Assembly: GCF_000143985.1 (NCBI RefSeq)
Contig: NC_014364.1
Location: 2,666,001-2,730,000, forward strand
Direction of reading: 5' to 3'
DNA length: 64,000 bases
Source: Sediminispirochaeta smaragdinae DSM 11293
Lineage (GTDB): Bacteria > Spirochaetota > Spirochaetia > DSM-16054 > Sediminispirochaetaceae
Positions 31,453-38,612 of this stretch are shown piece by piece (position 1 is the first letter of the stretch; every line of letters starts with the position of its first letter). The translations under genes were made by a program, and so were the position numbers. The notes under the pieces were generated by a model. The model made no database searches. It saw only the letters and a list, made by a program, of their open reading frames with translations, and had not been told where the DNA came from.

Positions 31453-32319
31453 TTAAAAGATTTCCAACTCTTCAGGCTCCGGCGTCTGCGGATCCCCGGA
31501 GCCGTTACCCGATATAGGAGGCCTCTGCCCTGCTCTCTGCTGCTGACCATAGAGCCTCTTCTCTACCATCCGAATGTAAGAGTCGAGCGTCTTCCCAGAG
31601 TGCTTCTTGCTGTTTGCAACCATCGTGTTTCTTTCTTCCCTGGTGATCAGTTTCCCGAGAAATGCCCCGTCAAGTCTGTGCTTGAAATCCTCCCGAACCT
31701 TTGCATCCGGATCCTGGGCGGCAGCCTCGGAGTGCTCCGGAACCTTGGTAGATTCTTCTTCCTGTACCGGCGGAGTACCCTGTTCCTCGGTAACATCTCG
31801 GTATCCGGTTTCTTCGTCGGAAAGCTCATCTGCGGTATACGGCATGCCTCCAAACTCATCGGGAAAACAAAACCGGAAGGCCTGGGCGATGGCCACCTTC
31901 TTGATCATGGTCACCGGCTTCTCGTTCCACATACGGTTGTTCTGCTTGTACTCAATCCACCACGCTTCATGTACAAAGGGATTCTGCCAGTCCTTCCGGT
32001 GAATGGTAACAATGGCTCTGAGAGAGCGAGTTCTGATCGATCCGGCCGTTTCGACACTCCACCCGTCAAGCTTTTGGGTTCGCTCCGCCCGTTTGAGATA
32101 GACCTCGTAGCCTGTTATGATCGACAGCCTCCGGTTATCTCCTTCCCCGTAGGCCACACAGTATATTTCACGTTTGAAGGGGTTTAGCTGGTAGGCCTTG
32201 GCCACCTCGATAAACTGCCGTTTTTCATGATCGTTGAGGTTGTTGCCGATTCCCGAAGCTTCCATGTATTGGATGATCTTGTTCTCGGAAACCACGTCCT
32301 GACTCTGCAGATCGTTCAC
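31453..32319 (-). CDS. Phage recombinase RecT/Bet family
   Basis: 288 residues. Residues 1-180 are the Bet/RecT annealing domain (FIEVAKAYQLNPFKREIYCV, LSIITGYEVYLKRAERTQKL, AWWIEYKQNNRMWNEKPVTM, IAQAFRFCFPDEFGGMPYTA). The rest is an acidic, flexible tail. It anneals ssDNA, working with SSB and usually with an exonuclease; no exonuclease gene is seen in the window, although two uncharacterised genes lie upstream. It overlaps the upstream small gene by 4 bases. Confidence 0.93.
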   Translation of the reverse strand: MNDLQSQDVVSENKIIQYMEASGIGNNLNDHEKRQFIEVAKAYQLNPFKREIYCVAYGEGDNRRLSIITGYEVYLKRAERTQKLDGWSVETAGSIRTRSLRAIVTIHRKDWQNPFVHEAWWIEYKQNNRMWNEKPVTMIKKVAIAQAFRFCFPDEFGGMPYTADELSDEETGYRDVTEEQGTPPVQEEESTKVPEHSEAAAQDPDAKVREDFKHRLDGAFLGKLITREERNTMVANSKKHSGKTLDSYIRMVEKRLYGQQQRAGQRPPISGNGSGDPQTPEPEELEIF

Positions 32320-32585
32320 TCAAGTACCCCTTCGTTGAGGGTCTCCCGGATCACCCGCACCAGGGTTGCAAGCCTCATGGCAAAGAGGTCACGATTTGCC
32401 CGGTTGCCGTTCTTAAAGAGGTCCTGGATGAGATGGTCCATAGACTCAAGGTGTTCATCAATTGCCTGTATTTCCTGATTTTTGAATCGGATAGTGCTAC
32501 TTTTCGGGTGATTCATCACAACCTTTCTTTTATTTTCTCTAACCGCTACCGGTTCGGTAGCGGTTTTCATGTCTGTACTGCTCAT
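32316..32585 (-). CDS. Small helical protein next to RecT
   Basis: 89 residues from ATG at 32585 (GAGGTG seven bases upstream). It is helical (FKNQEIQAIDEHLESMDHLI, ANRDLFAMRLATLVRVIRET). The first codons (MKTATEPVAVREN) are encoded by a strong palindrome ACCGCTACC-GGTTC-GGTAGCGGT that could fold over the start of the message. Two decayed copies of the same gene lie beyond attR at 38.9-39.2 kb. A longer frame reaching 33071 runs through hairpins and is rejected. Confidence 0.65.
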   Translation of the reverse strand: MSSTDMKTATEPVAVRENKRKVVMNHPKSSTIRFKNQEIQAIDEHLESMDHLIQDLFKNGNRANRDLFAMRLATLVRVIRETLNEGVLE

Positions 32586-32709
32586 GTTTTGCACCTCGCA
32601 TTGATCTTTGATAAAATCCTCTCCCCGGAGACCATTCTCCGGAGAGAGCCGTTTGTGAAACATGTTTCCCCCACATCCTCGTGGTTTCGGCGTGTGGTTG
32701 GCGCCGTAT

Positions 32710-32848
32710 TGGGACCAGCAGGATTCGAACCTGCAGAGGTTAGCGCTTTCATGGTTGCAACTCCATGCCCCATTTTCTGCCTGAACGCTGCTGTCAGACA
32801 CACTCATCGGAATAGGGTCCCGATACGATACCGTTTCGCTACAGTCCC
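32710..32848 (-). ncRNA. tRNA-like element with a long insertion
   Basis: On the - strand GGGACTG (32848) can pair with TGGTCCC before the discriminator A (32710). A D-arm resembling TAGCGAAACGG and a perfect T-arm GCAGG-TTCGAAT-CCTGC are present. A possible anticodon arm TCGGG-ACCCTAT-TCCGA (CCT in the anticodon place, C rather than T at position 33) follows the D-arm. Between it and the T-arm lie about 70 extra bases with two hairpins (GTCTGA/TCAGGC and CATGG/CCATG). Either a broken tRNA or an unusual tRNA-like RNA. Confidence 0.4.
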
Positions 32849-33140
32849 AAGGTGCGCCACGATTCCCCGGCGCTCGGTAGCTACTGACGTAGCCTCTTCC
32901 CGTTGGTAGACATTTATTAAGGCCGTCTTGAACGGGATGCGAAACCATCCAGCCTTTAACCAGTGTCCGGTTTGGCCCGGAGGTGAGCGATCTGGAGATT
33001 TGACAACCGGACGAACCTATGACCTTTTCAGGCTCTCCCAACGTAACGTTGCTCACTGCGTATCCTCTCATCTGCCTTCCGCAGACTCACTGGTTGCTAT
33101 TTTTGCCAGGCCGGCATAGCTGCCTGTGAAAAGGGCATCT
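32849..33140. other. Hairpin-rich region without a gene
   Basis: About 290 bases without a convincing frame. Several GC-rich hairpins occur (for example TCCGG/CCGGA near 32967-32983 and AACGT/ACGTT near 33040). It may be the leader of the RecT operon or hold small RNAs together with the tRNA-like element. Confidence 0.45.
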
Positions 33141-33344
33141 CTAACCGCTTCCGCCGGTGGTGTTGCTCGCCCGCTTGGGTGGTATCCACTCGATGCCAAA
33201 TACCTGAGATGCAATGATGACGATTACGTTCATAACCACTCCCCAGTCCGGCAGGTCCCAGCCAAACAGCTCGGCAAACGCTAAAACTGCGGCGGCAATC
33301 GCGGTCAACGCATAGGCTATAATGCGCTTCGTTTTGTCCTTCAC
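33141..33344 (-). CDS. Small two-helix membrane protein (holin-like)
   Basis: 67 residues: a basic start MKDKTKRIIAY, a first TM segment (LTAIAAAVLAFAELFGW), a second (WGVVMNVIVIIASQVFGIEW) and a short basic tail. It resembles small holins, but it lies in the early region rather than the lysis cassette, where another holin candidate (4476-4724) exists. It could be a misplaced holin or an unrelated early membrane protein. Confidence 0.6.
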   Translation of the reverse strand: MKDKTKRIIAYALTAIAAAVLAFAELFGWDLPDWGVVMNVIVIIASQVFGIEWIPPKRASNTTGGSG

Positions 33345-33403
33345 ACTTCTCTCCTTTCCCGCTTTCGCGGTGTAAATTGCCGGTTCACTGACCGGCGGCA
33401 GTT

Positions 33404-34138
33404 CTATGAAACGACCTTGATACCGTCCAGGCGTTCAAGGAAATACTCTGCAACCCTCTGCACCGCTTCGATCTTCCACTTCCCCCCGTCTGCCTCGAAC
33501 AATGCCAGGGTGGGAATCTTCCCTTCTTCTGCTTTCATGCGGAAAAGTAGCTGGCTCTCAGGCTGGTCGATCTCCCGGAAGGTCCGGTACGGTTTGAGTG
33601 ATACAATCGGCTTAAATGACCCGGATTCTTTCAAAGCGCCACTCATTCCTCGCCTAAGCGATACTTCCTGAGTCATTCCGTCATCACCGGAGACAACTTC
33701 ATCGGTTACCGTCAGGCGCGAAGTAAACTGCAAAAGCAATTCTTGGTCCTCAGTCGGAACCAATAAGGATCGGAGCTTGATTTGAAATTCTTCACTTACC
33801 ATGAACCGGCTGAAAGGGAAGGTCTCAAAACCGTCACTCAGGTTGACCTCGGCATAGAGATCACGCTGACGTTTACGTCCGGCAAGTTCCCCGTAAAGGC
33901 GGACCTTTTTGTAGGACACAACGTGAATGAGTAGCTCTTCTCTGTTTTCCAGTTCCTTGTCGATCGGCTCATCAAGTAAGTCGACAAGCCCCTGGAGCGT
34001 TTCGAGCTTCAAGCCCTCCGGGTGAGGTTCAAATAGAATAGGTTCGAGATTCGGGGATGCATACTTGATCCCGTCTACTTCCAGCTCCAGGCTTTCCTCC
34101 CGGAGTTTTGCAATTTGCTGTACGGCTGTTCCGTCCAT
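33404..34138 (-). CDS. Hypothetical early phage protein (DUF2303-like)
   Basis: 244 residues; the pattern LFEPHPEGLKLETLQGLVDL at the start, a beta-rich middle (FPFSRFMVSEEFQIKLRSLL) and LKPYRTFREIDQPESQLLFR followed by a WKIEAVQRVAEYFLERL end resemble a family (DUF2303-like) that travels with RecT in temperate phages. Its activity is unknown. It follows the 34139-34486 gene directly, with no spacing. Confidence 0.65.
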   Translation of the reverse strand: MDGTAVQQIAKLREESLELEVDGIKYASPNLEPILFEPHPEGLKLETLQGLVDLLDEPIDKELENREELLIHVVSYKKVRLYGELAGRKRQRDLYAEVNLSDGFETFPFSRFMVSEEFQIKLRSLLVPTEDQELLLQFTSRLTVTDEVVSGDDGMTQEVSLRRGMSGALKESGSFKPIVSLKPYRTFREIDQPESQLLFRMKAEEGKIPTLALFEADGGKWKIEAVQRVAEYFLERLDGIKVVS

Positions 34139-34486
34139 TTACTTTGCCCCCTGCATTTGTACGATGTTCTCTTCCATGGGAAGGTCCTGCTGTCGCGGAT
34201 CGGTCGTGTAGGCTTCCATTGAGCCTCCGCTCTTTGAGAACAACACGAACGATTCCGTCGGTTTGATCGGTGCAAGTTTTGTTTTCACACCGCAGATTGT
34301 GTTTGCGCTGCTCCGGTCCTTTGACGGTTTCACCTTCACGCTGACGGTGACTTCCCGGGTGATCTGGGCATCACAGTTATCGTCTGCAATGTTGTCCATG
34401 ATCTGCTGCCAGGCTTCGTCAAAAAGATCGATGACAGCGCCTTTGTTGAGGGTCTCTATCGTGACCCGCTTGTAATCTTCTGCCAT
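34139..34486 (-). CDS. Hypothetical early phage protein
   Basis: 115 residues with a helical N-terminus (TLNKGAVIDLFDEAWQQIMD), beta strands (AQITREVTVSVKVKPSKDRS) and an acidic C-terminal part. It is the first protein gene of the - strand early operon, just downstream of tRNA-Met. Seen in the same position in other phages as a companion of the following gene; no function known. Confidence 0.65.
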   Translation of the reverse strand: MAEDYKRVTIETLNKGAVIDLFDEAWQQIMDNIADDNCDAQITREVTVSVKVKPSKDRSSANTICGVKTKLAPIKPTESFVLFSKSGGSMEAYTTDPRQQDLPMEENIVQMQGAK

Positions 34487-34517
34487 TGGTCCTCCTTCAA
34501 TTTTTGATTTGTAGGAT

Positions 34518-34587
34518 TGCAGGACTGGGATTTGAACCCAGGGCGACGGGGATATGAGCCCCGCATGTTCCCACTACACCATCCTGC
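34518..34587 (-). tRNA. Phage tRNA with CAT anticodon (Met, or Ile2 if modified)
   Basis: Acceptor GCAGGAT pairs with GTCCTGC, the anticodon stem CGGGG/CCCCG encloses loop CTCATAT (anticodon CAT), and T-arm CTGGG-TTCAAAT-CCCAG is canonical. The D-stem is short. Discriminator A; CCA is not encoded. 70 bases long. Phage tRNAs with CAT may decode AUG or, with lysidine, AUA. It sits upstream of the early operon. Confidence 0.9.
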
Positions 34588-34597
34588 TTTGTGTCAT

Positions 34598-34810
34598 TTA
34601 CTCGAATGGTTTTATATCGAGTTGTGTCTTTCCTGATTGGATGGTTTCGTATCGGTCAAGTTCCTTGATGATGAGCTTGCGAACCCATGTCGCACGACCT
34701 CTTCCTGATGTTTCTTTTAATGGGCCATTATCGATTCTGTTGATTTCATTCTCAGTTAGAACGACTTTCACAGCTGGAGGGCTTTTATGTTCCAATTTTG
34801 CTCTATTCAT
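34598..34810 (-). CDS. Small regulator of immunity module 1 (Cro/RHH-like position)
   Basis: 70 residues from ATG at 34810, six bases behind a TATTAT -10, so the message is probably leaderless. It has a basic strand-helix-helix layout (AVKVVLTENEINRIDNGPLK, RATWVRKLIIKELDRYETIQ) that could be ribbon-helix-helix. It ends IQSGKTQLDIKPFE; nearly the same words end the partner in module 2. Divergent from repressor 1, it holds the place of a Cro or of the first lytic gene. Confidence 0.65.
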   Translation of the reverse strand: MNRAKLEHKSPPAVKVVLTENEINRIDNGPLKETSGRGRATWVRKLIIKELDRYETIQSGKTQLDIKPFE

Positions 34811-34816
34811 ACACTC

Positions 34817-34845
34817 ATAATAGAGCAATAAAAGAACAATATCAA
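34817..34845 (-). promoter_or_regulatory. Promoter of the minus-strand gene of module 1, leaderless
   Basis: TTGATA (34845-34840), 17 bases, TATTAT (34822-34817), then six bases to the ATG at 34810. Copies of TAATAGAGYA (34819-34828, inverted at 34864-34873 and direct at 34882-34891) surround it and are candidate operators. Confidence 0.7.
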
Positions 34846-34890
34846 GTGTTTTTTGTGACATTTTGCTCTATTTATTGCCGATAATAGAGT

Positions 34891-35232
34891 ATGGATTTCT
34901 GGGAACGGTTAAAGACCTTAATCAAAGAACAAAAGACAACTCAAGAATGGGTTGCAAATAAAACCGGCGTGAGTTTTGGAACTTTTCGAAAGTGGATGTC
35001 AAGAAAAACAATGCCCAATGCGGACCAAGCCGTAGAAATAGCTGATGTTCTTGATACTACCGTAGAATACCTGGTAAAAGGTAAGTCTTCAGATACCTGG
35101 CAGCCTCCGAGACGTTACGCCGATATTGTAAAACTGCTCGAAGAGCTTGACGACTCGGAACTTGAGGCCGTAAAAGTCCTGGCCGAGGGGTACGCCTCCA
35201 GGAAGCGAAACAAACCCCAGAAAGAAACGTGA
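34891..35232 (+). CDS. CI-like repressor, module 1
   Basis: 113 residues with an XRE helix-turn-helix in the first 60 (QKTTQEWVANKTGVSFGTFR, KWMSRKTMPNADQAVEIADV), then LDTTVEYLVKGK and a short helical dimerisation tail (YADIVKLLEELDDSELEAVK). The lack of a LexA/S24 peptidase domain means it is not cleaved in the SOS response by the usual route. A -10-like GATAAT ends five bases before the ATG, so its mRNA is probably leaderless. It shares the pattern DTTVEYLVxGK and WQPPRRYADIV with repressor 2 at 36096. Confidence 0.85.
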   Translation: MDFWERLKTLIKEQKTTQEWVANKTGVSFGTFRKWMSRKTMPNADQAVEIADVLDTTVEYLVKGKSSDTWQPPRRYADIVKLLEELDDSELEAVKVLAEGYASRKRNKPQKET

Positions 35233-35371
35233 AGCCAGGTAGCTGAAAAACCCTTCTCTAATCTGTCAAAGATCACCGATCTGAGGTTCCGGCCGGGTAG
35301 GCCAAAACGTCACTCAACCCCTCGTAGTCGAACGCAAGATTTCTTTCGCGGTAGCGCCCAGGCCACAAGAT
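35233..35371. other. Intergenic, no feature identified
   Basis: About 140 bases between repressor 1 and the convergent excisionase-like gene. No hairpin with a T-run was found, and no open frame. Confidence 0.4.
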
Positions 35372-35794
35372 TCAATGCCGACAAATATGGCCCTCAATAA
35401 CAGACACAAGATAATCGGGAAGAGTTCCAGCCGAATGCTGGGCCATGAGCTCAGCAAGCACACCGTCGCCTACATCCGGACACGTTAACAATGCTTCCAG
35501 GTACAGCGCCCGCGTCTCCGATGTGATCTCAAGCCACTCCTCGATCTGCTCTTCTGTCCACATTCGCTTGCTACCCTCAGTGTGGTTAGAAAAACCAGCC
35601 ATAGGCTGCATGTGACGAACAGAGGCAATGGTCTTGTAGCTAACTCCTTTCAGCGCACTTGCCGCCTTCATGTCATACAACCGTCTTCGATTGTTAATTG
35701 TGTTTGCGGTAATATCTCCGAGCTCCTCTATGGCAGTAGCTAATGATCTGAATGCGGATTGGATTCTTTCGGTAATAACTTCATTCTCTTTCAT
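35372..35794 (-). CDS. HTH (excisionase/MerR-like) protein of module 2
   Basis: 140 residues. A helical N-terminus (TERIQSAFRSLATAIEELGD) is followed by a winged-helix-type segment YDMKAASALKGVSYKTIASV and SKRMWTEEQIEEWLEIT, as in HTH_17 excisionases. It begins one base after the small regulator 35796-36014, from the same leaderless promoter. It may be the directionality factor for the integrase or a lytic regulator. Confidence 0.65.
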   Translation of the reverse strand: MKENEVITERIQSAFRSLATAIEELGDITANTINNRRRLYDMKAASALKGVSYKTIASVRHMQPMAGFSNHTEGSKRMWTEEQIEEWLEITSETRALYLEALLTCPDVGDGVLAELMAQHSAGTLPDYLVSVIEGHICRH

Positions 35795-35795
35795 G

Positions 35796-36014
35796 CTACT
35801 CCCCTACTTTCTCGAATGGCTTTGAGTCGAGTTGCGTTTTGCCGGACTGAATGGCTTCCCATTCCTTTACGCGGTTCATCATCTCTACTTTTAGATAGGG
35901 CCCAGCCTTCCGGCCAGTAGATTCGAGGAAGCTAACAAATCTGGCTCTCTCATCTTCGCTGAATGGAATGGATACCTTATAACGACTATCTTGTTGTCGT
36001 TTAGCAACTTTCAT
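35796..36014 (-). CDS. Small regulator of immunity module 2
   Basis: 72 residues: basic strand (RYKVSIPFSEDERARFVSFL) then helices (GPYLKVEMMNRVKEWEAIQS) and the ending IQSGKTQLDSKPFEKVGE, shared with the module 1 partner. Ribbon-helix-helix is the likely fold. The -10 TAATAT ends six bases before the ATG at 36014, so the message is leaderless. Divergent from repressor 2. Confidence 0.68.
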   Translation of the reverse strand: MKVAKRQQDSRYKVSIPFSEDERARFVSFLESTGRKAGPYLKVEMMNRVKEWEAIQSGKTQLDSKPFEKVGE

Positions 36015-36020
36015 AACTGT

Positions 36021-36049
36021 ATATTATGGTCGATCAACAACTTTGTCAA
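36021..36049 (-). promoter_or_regulatory. Promoter of module 2 minus-strand genes, leaderless
   Basis: TTGACA (36049-36044), a 17-base spacer and TAATAT (36026-36021), followed after six bases by the ATG at 36014. TTGTCAA (36043-36049) is mirrored by TTGACAA (36066-36072), an inverted repeat that may be the operator between the divergent genes. Confidence 0.78.
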
Positions 36050-36095
36050 GAAAAATATGCGTCATTTGACAACATTTTTAGACGATAATAGGTGT

Positions 36096-36443
36096 ATGGA
36101 ATTTTGGGATATAGTCAAAAAAGAAATAAAGCGGCAAAACACTACTCAAGAATGGGTTTCTAATCACTCGAATATTAGCTTTGAAACATTTCGAGGATGG
36201 ATAGCAAGAAAACGATTACCTCGAGTTGATGATGGGGTAAAAATTGCCCAATCATTGGATACTACCGTAGAATACCTGGTAACAGGAAAGAACCCCGACA
36301 ACTGGCAACCTCCGAGACGCTATGCTGATATCGTTGCAGCCTTAGAAGTGCTTGATGATAAAGACATCGAGACGGTTAAAACATTAGCGGTTAGCCTGGC
36401 AGAGAGAACAAACATTGAATATCGCAAAAAGAGAGACGCTTAA
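36096..36443 (+). CDS. CI-like repressor, module 2
   Basis: 115 residues from ATG at 36096, paralogous to the repressor at 34891: EFWDIVKKEIKRQNTTQEWV, an HTH (SFETFRGWIARKRLPRVDDG), LDTTVEYLVTGK and PPRRYADIVAALEVLDDKDI. A -10-like GATAAT (36084-36089) ends six bases before the ATG, so this mRNA also lacks a leader. An upstream in-frame ATG at 35991 lies beyond the operator and is rejected. Lysogeny repressor; divergence from module 1 suggests a different operator specificity. Confidence 0.85.
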   Translation: MEFWDIVKKEIKRQNTTQEWVSNHSNISFETFRGWIARKRLPRVDDGVKIAQSLDTTVEYLVTGKNPDNWQPPRRYADIVAALEVLDDKDIETVKTLAVSLAERTNIEYRKKRDA

Positions 36444-36565
36444 CGTAAAAAGTTGTAACATTATTCCTTTTAGACGTTAACATTTTTTACAAAAAGTGAA
36501 TCTCTCATTGATTTAATCGAGTAGTCGTTTTAACATATTCAAAAATAGAGTATTGGGAGATATAA

Positions 36566-37069
36566 ATGAGAAAGAAGTATGCAATACTAAGTGAAGACGA
36601 GCTACACGAAGATATCAAAATCATACCACCGAATGATGACAAGATTATCGAAATAGCCGATAGAGATGGTAATACGTATTCAGTCAACATGAAAGAGCTT
36701 TCATGTACCTGTGAAGATTGGGAAACTGATAGACATAATTTCTGCATCGGCGATCCGAGAAGATGCTGTTTTCATATCAAGAAAGCGTTTAGAAGAAATA
36801 ATGCTATAGAAGAGCAAAAACCTGTCATAAAGGCTATTTTAAACGAATATCACACTGTAAGACTGAATATGCTATTCGGAATGCTTGGAAGCCAACCGGT
36901 AGCAATCTTCTATGATGATGAATCACCATGGATGGATGTATTCACAGAAATTGATCAAAACAAACAAATTGGTAGATCTGGATTTAACTATAAAGAAAAA
37001 CGCTGGGCATATAACGAAGAGCCTGTCAATGGCGATAAAATAGCTTCGTTTATTGTAAATAGTATATAA
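36566..37069 (+). CDS. SWIM-type zinc finger protein, lysogenic cargo
   Basis: 167 residues. The middle segment MKELSCTCEDWETDRHNFC followed by CCFHIKKAF fits a SWIM zinc finger (CxC ... CxH). The C-terminal half (LNMLFGMLGSQPVAIFYDDE, SGFNYKEKRWAYNEEPVNGD) is a small alpha-beta part I do not recognise. It lies on the + strand with the repressors, away from the lytic operons, so it is probably made in the lysogen. AT-rich. A host-benefit or exclusion gene is an inference from position. Confidence 0.65.
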   Translation: MRKKYAILSEDELHEDIKIIPPNDDKIIEIADRDGNTYSVNMKELSCTCEDWETDRHNFCIGDPRRCCFHIKKAFRRNNAIEEQKPVIKAILNEYHTVRLNMLFGMLGSQPVAIFYDDESPWMDVFTEIDQNKQIGRSGFNYKEKRWAYNEEPVNGDKIASFIVNSI

Positions 37070-37116
37070 TTCCAAACTCTTCAAGTAGAGGCTATTTAAA
37101 CATCAGGAGGACATAA

Positions 37117-37407
37117 ATGAGTTTTGTTGTTTTTATCATCTGGGTTGTGCTTGCTTTTCTTTTGGCTTCGAGTGCTAAAAGCAAAGGACGTTCTTACGCA
37201 GGGTTTCTGGTATTAGGGTTGATCCTATCGCCAGTTATCGGATTCATTATTTTGCTTGTGATGGGAGAAAATAAAGACATTGTGCAGCAGCAAAATATAG
37301 AATCCGGTATTACAAAAAAATGCCCTTATTGTGCAAATGAAATTAAGAAAGAAGCCATTGTCTGCCAATATTGCGGGAGAGACCTCCCCCAAAAACCGGA
37401 AGAATAA
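37117..37407 (+). CDS. Membrane protein with C-terminal zinc ribbon
   Basis: 96 residues: two TM segments ([38 protein letters not shown]) and a cytoplasmic zinc ribbon [27 protein letters not shown] precedes the ATG. Proteins of this build are found in phages and genomes as small membrane regulators; a role in superinfection exclusion fits its place but is not shown. Confidence 0.7.
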   Translation: MSFVVFIIWVVLAFLLASSAKSKGRSYAGFLVLGLILSPVIGFIILLVMGENKDIVQQQNIESGITKKCPYCANEIKKEAIVCQYCGRDLPQKPEE

Positions 37408-37409
37408 TC

Positions 37410-37772
37410 ATGAGCGATATAGATAATAATGCAAATGATAAAAAAGCCAACAAGTCTAAAAAAGTAACACTTGTTTTGATCCTAATAATCATTGTTGCAA
37501 TTCCGATCTTTACCGGTTTTATAGTAATTCAGCCAGTTGGGGCATTGCCTGACGGTATCACAATATGGTACTTCCGCGCTGGTCTAAACTTACCCTTTAT
37601 CACCTCGCCAGACGGATTTTCTTTGAAACAGACTGGCCAATTGTCTTTAATGAGTAGAATGGTATCTATGTCAGCAATAACAACGGCGATTAAAGATAGG
37701 ATTATTATTCGTTTGCCATATAGTAGAACTCTATACAAGATTTCAACAGGCGGGCAGGAGTTTGGCCAATAA
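37410..37772 (+). CDS. Single-pass membrane protein, lysogenic cargo
   Basis: 120 residues from ATG at 37410, three bases after the preceding gene. A lysine-rich cytoplasmic start (DKKANKSKKV), one TM segment (LVLILIIIVAIPIFTGFIVI) and an outside domain of 85 residues with no known motif. It forms a pair with the zinc-ribbon membrane protein. Confidence 0.6.
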   Translation: MSDIDNNANDKKANKSKKVTLVLILIIIVAIPIFTGFIVIQPVGALPDGITIWYFRAGLNLPFITSPDGFSLKQTGQLSLMSRMVSMSAITTAIKDRIIIRLPYSRTLYKISTGGQEFGQ

Positions 37773-37990
37773 AGGGAAAATAGTTCGAAACCTTAATTTC
37801 AACGATAGCGGGGAATTCTATCCCCATTCCCCGCTACAGCCTTTTATACTGTGTACAAAATAATATCAAAAACACCTTGTGTGCACGATATTGTGTATTA
37901 AATGTTAGATTTTATAGAAATTATATCCTATATACACCATATATAGCGTATATTTAGCTATACAGAACTACAAAAACCACTATAGACGGA
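37773..37990 (+). other. AT-rich attachment arm region with hairpin
   Basis: A ten-pair hairpin AGCGGGGAAT/ATTCCCCGCT (about 37812-37840) follows the last cargo gene; no clear T-run follows it. The rest is AT-rich and holds the right-hand arm-type repeat GTGTGCACGATATTGTGTAT (37879-37898), similar to 202-220. No gene seen. Confidence 0.55.
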
Positions 37991-38033
37991 CTTACAAGCA
38001 GGATGTCGGCGGTTCAAGTCCGTCATCGCCCAC
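37991..38033 (+). other. attR, displaced 3' half of the host tRNA-Val
   Basis: It repeats CTTACAAGCAGGA and CATCGCCCAC of the tRNA at the left end. Between these blocks it has the canonical T arm GGCGG-TTCAAGT-CCGTC. Joined to the 5' half at 60-90 this gives a normal tRNA-Val(UAC), so this is inferred to be the original host half cut off by integration. Confidence 0.85.
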
Positions 38034-38065
38034 GAAGAAATTTCTCTATTATATAGAGTTACAAA

Positions 38066-38092
38066 GGCCATCAAATATTGATGGTCTTTTTT
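38066..38092 (+). terminator. Original terminator of the host tRNA-Val
   Basis: GGCCATCAA / TTGATGGTC with a short loop and six T residues, at the position relative to attR that the left terminator has relative to attL. Confidence 0.75.
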
Positions 38093-38105
38093 ATTGATTA
38101 CTTAC

Positions 38106-38248
38106 TGTTTCGAATCCTGGTGGTTGAAGGAACGTAATTCCTTTTCCTGCAGTTAACTGAAAACCATGTTATGGGAAAAAGCATGCATCGGCACAAAAGT
38201 AAGTATTCTACCGACAAAACGACATGCATACCACCAGGATTCGGAACA
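38106..38248. mobile_element. MITE-like element, copy 1
   Basis: 143 bp with terminal inverted repeats of about 19 bp: TGTTTCGAATCCTGGTGGT at the left and ACCACCAGGATTCGGAACA at the right. A second copy with the same ends and similar inside lies at 57023-57166. It has no gene. It enters the 3' end of the lipoprotein gene 38208-38612, changing its last residues. Confidence 0.75.
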
Positions 38249-38612
38249 CTACATAACCCTTACGATAATACGTTACAATATAGGTGGAGTCATCGACATT
38301 TGTATGCTTCATCTTATTCTCACCATCGAACCCCACCGTATATGAGTACTTTCCAGAGAGTGTCATGATATTTCCGGAGATATCGTATGAGGTACTGCTC
38401 AATATGGTTGTTTTTGCATAATCCGAGTAACAAATTAATCTTCCATCCGCTGTATACTCATTAACAGCAGAGTCAGCAGTGGTTGTATCATCCTTAACCC
38501 AAGAACCTACAATTGGAGAATCGATGACAGTCGGATTACCACCGCCGTCATCGTCTCCGTCATCGCTATTACCAAACATGTTGCAACCAATAAGGCCTAT
38601 TGACAACAGCAA
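38208..38612 (-). CDS. Lipoprotein, C-terminus altered by the MITE
   Basis: 134 residues. An N-terminal signal with lipobox (MLLSIGLIGC, Cys10), an acidic Gly-rich linker (SDDGDDDGGGN), then a lipocalin-like beta pattern (PIVGSWVKDDTT, AVNEYTADGRLICYS, YDISGNIMTLSGKYSY). The last 13 residues and stop are provided by the MITE, so the native end is lost. The small secreted lipoprotein type is common in spirochaetes; function unknown. Confidence 0.7.
   Translation of the reverse strand: MLLSIGLIGCNMFGNSDDGDDDGGGNPTVIDSPIVGSWVKDDTTTADSAVNEYTADGRLICYSDYAKTTILSSTSYDISGNIMTLSGKYSYTVGFDGENKMKHTNVDDSTYIVTYYRKGYVVFRILVVCMSFCR

Noticed and set aside
32586-33071. Long N-terminal extension of the small gene beside RecT
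   Set aside because: It runs through the tRNA-like element and several hairpins, has an unlikely composition, and a good Shine-Dalgarno marks the start at 32585.
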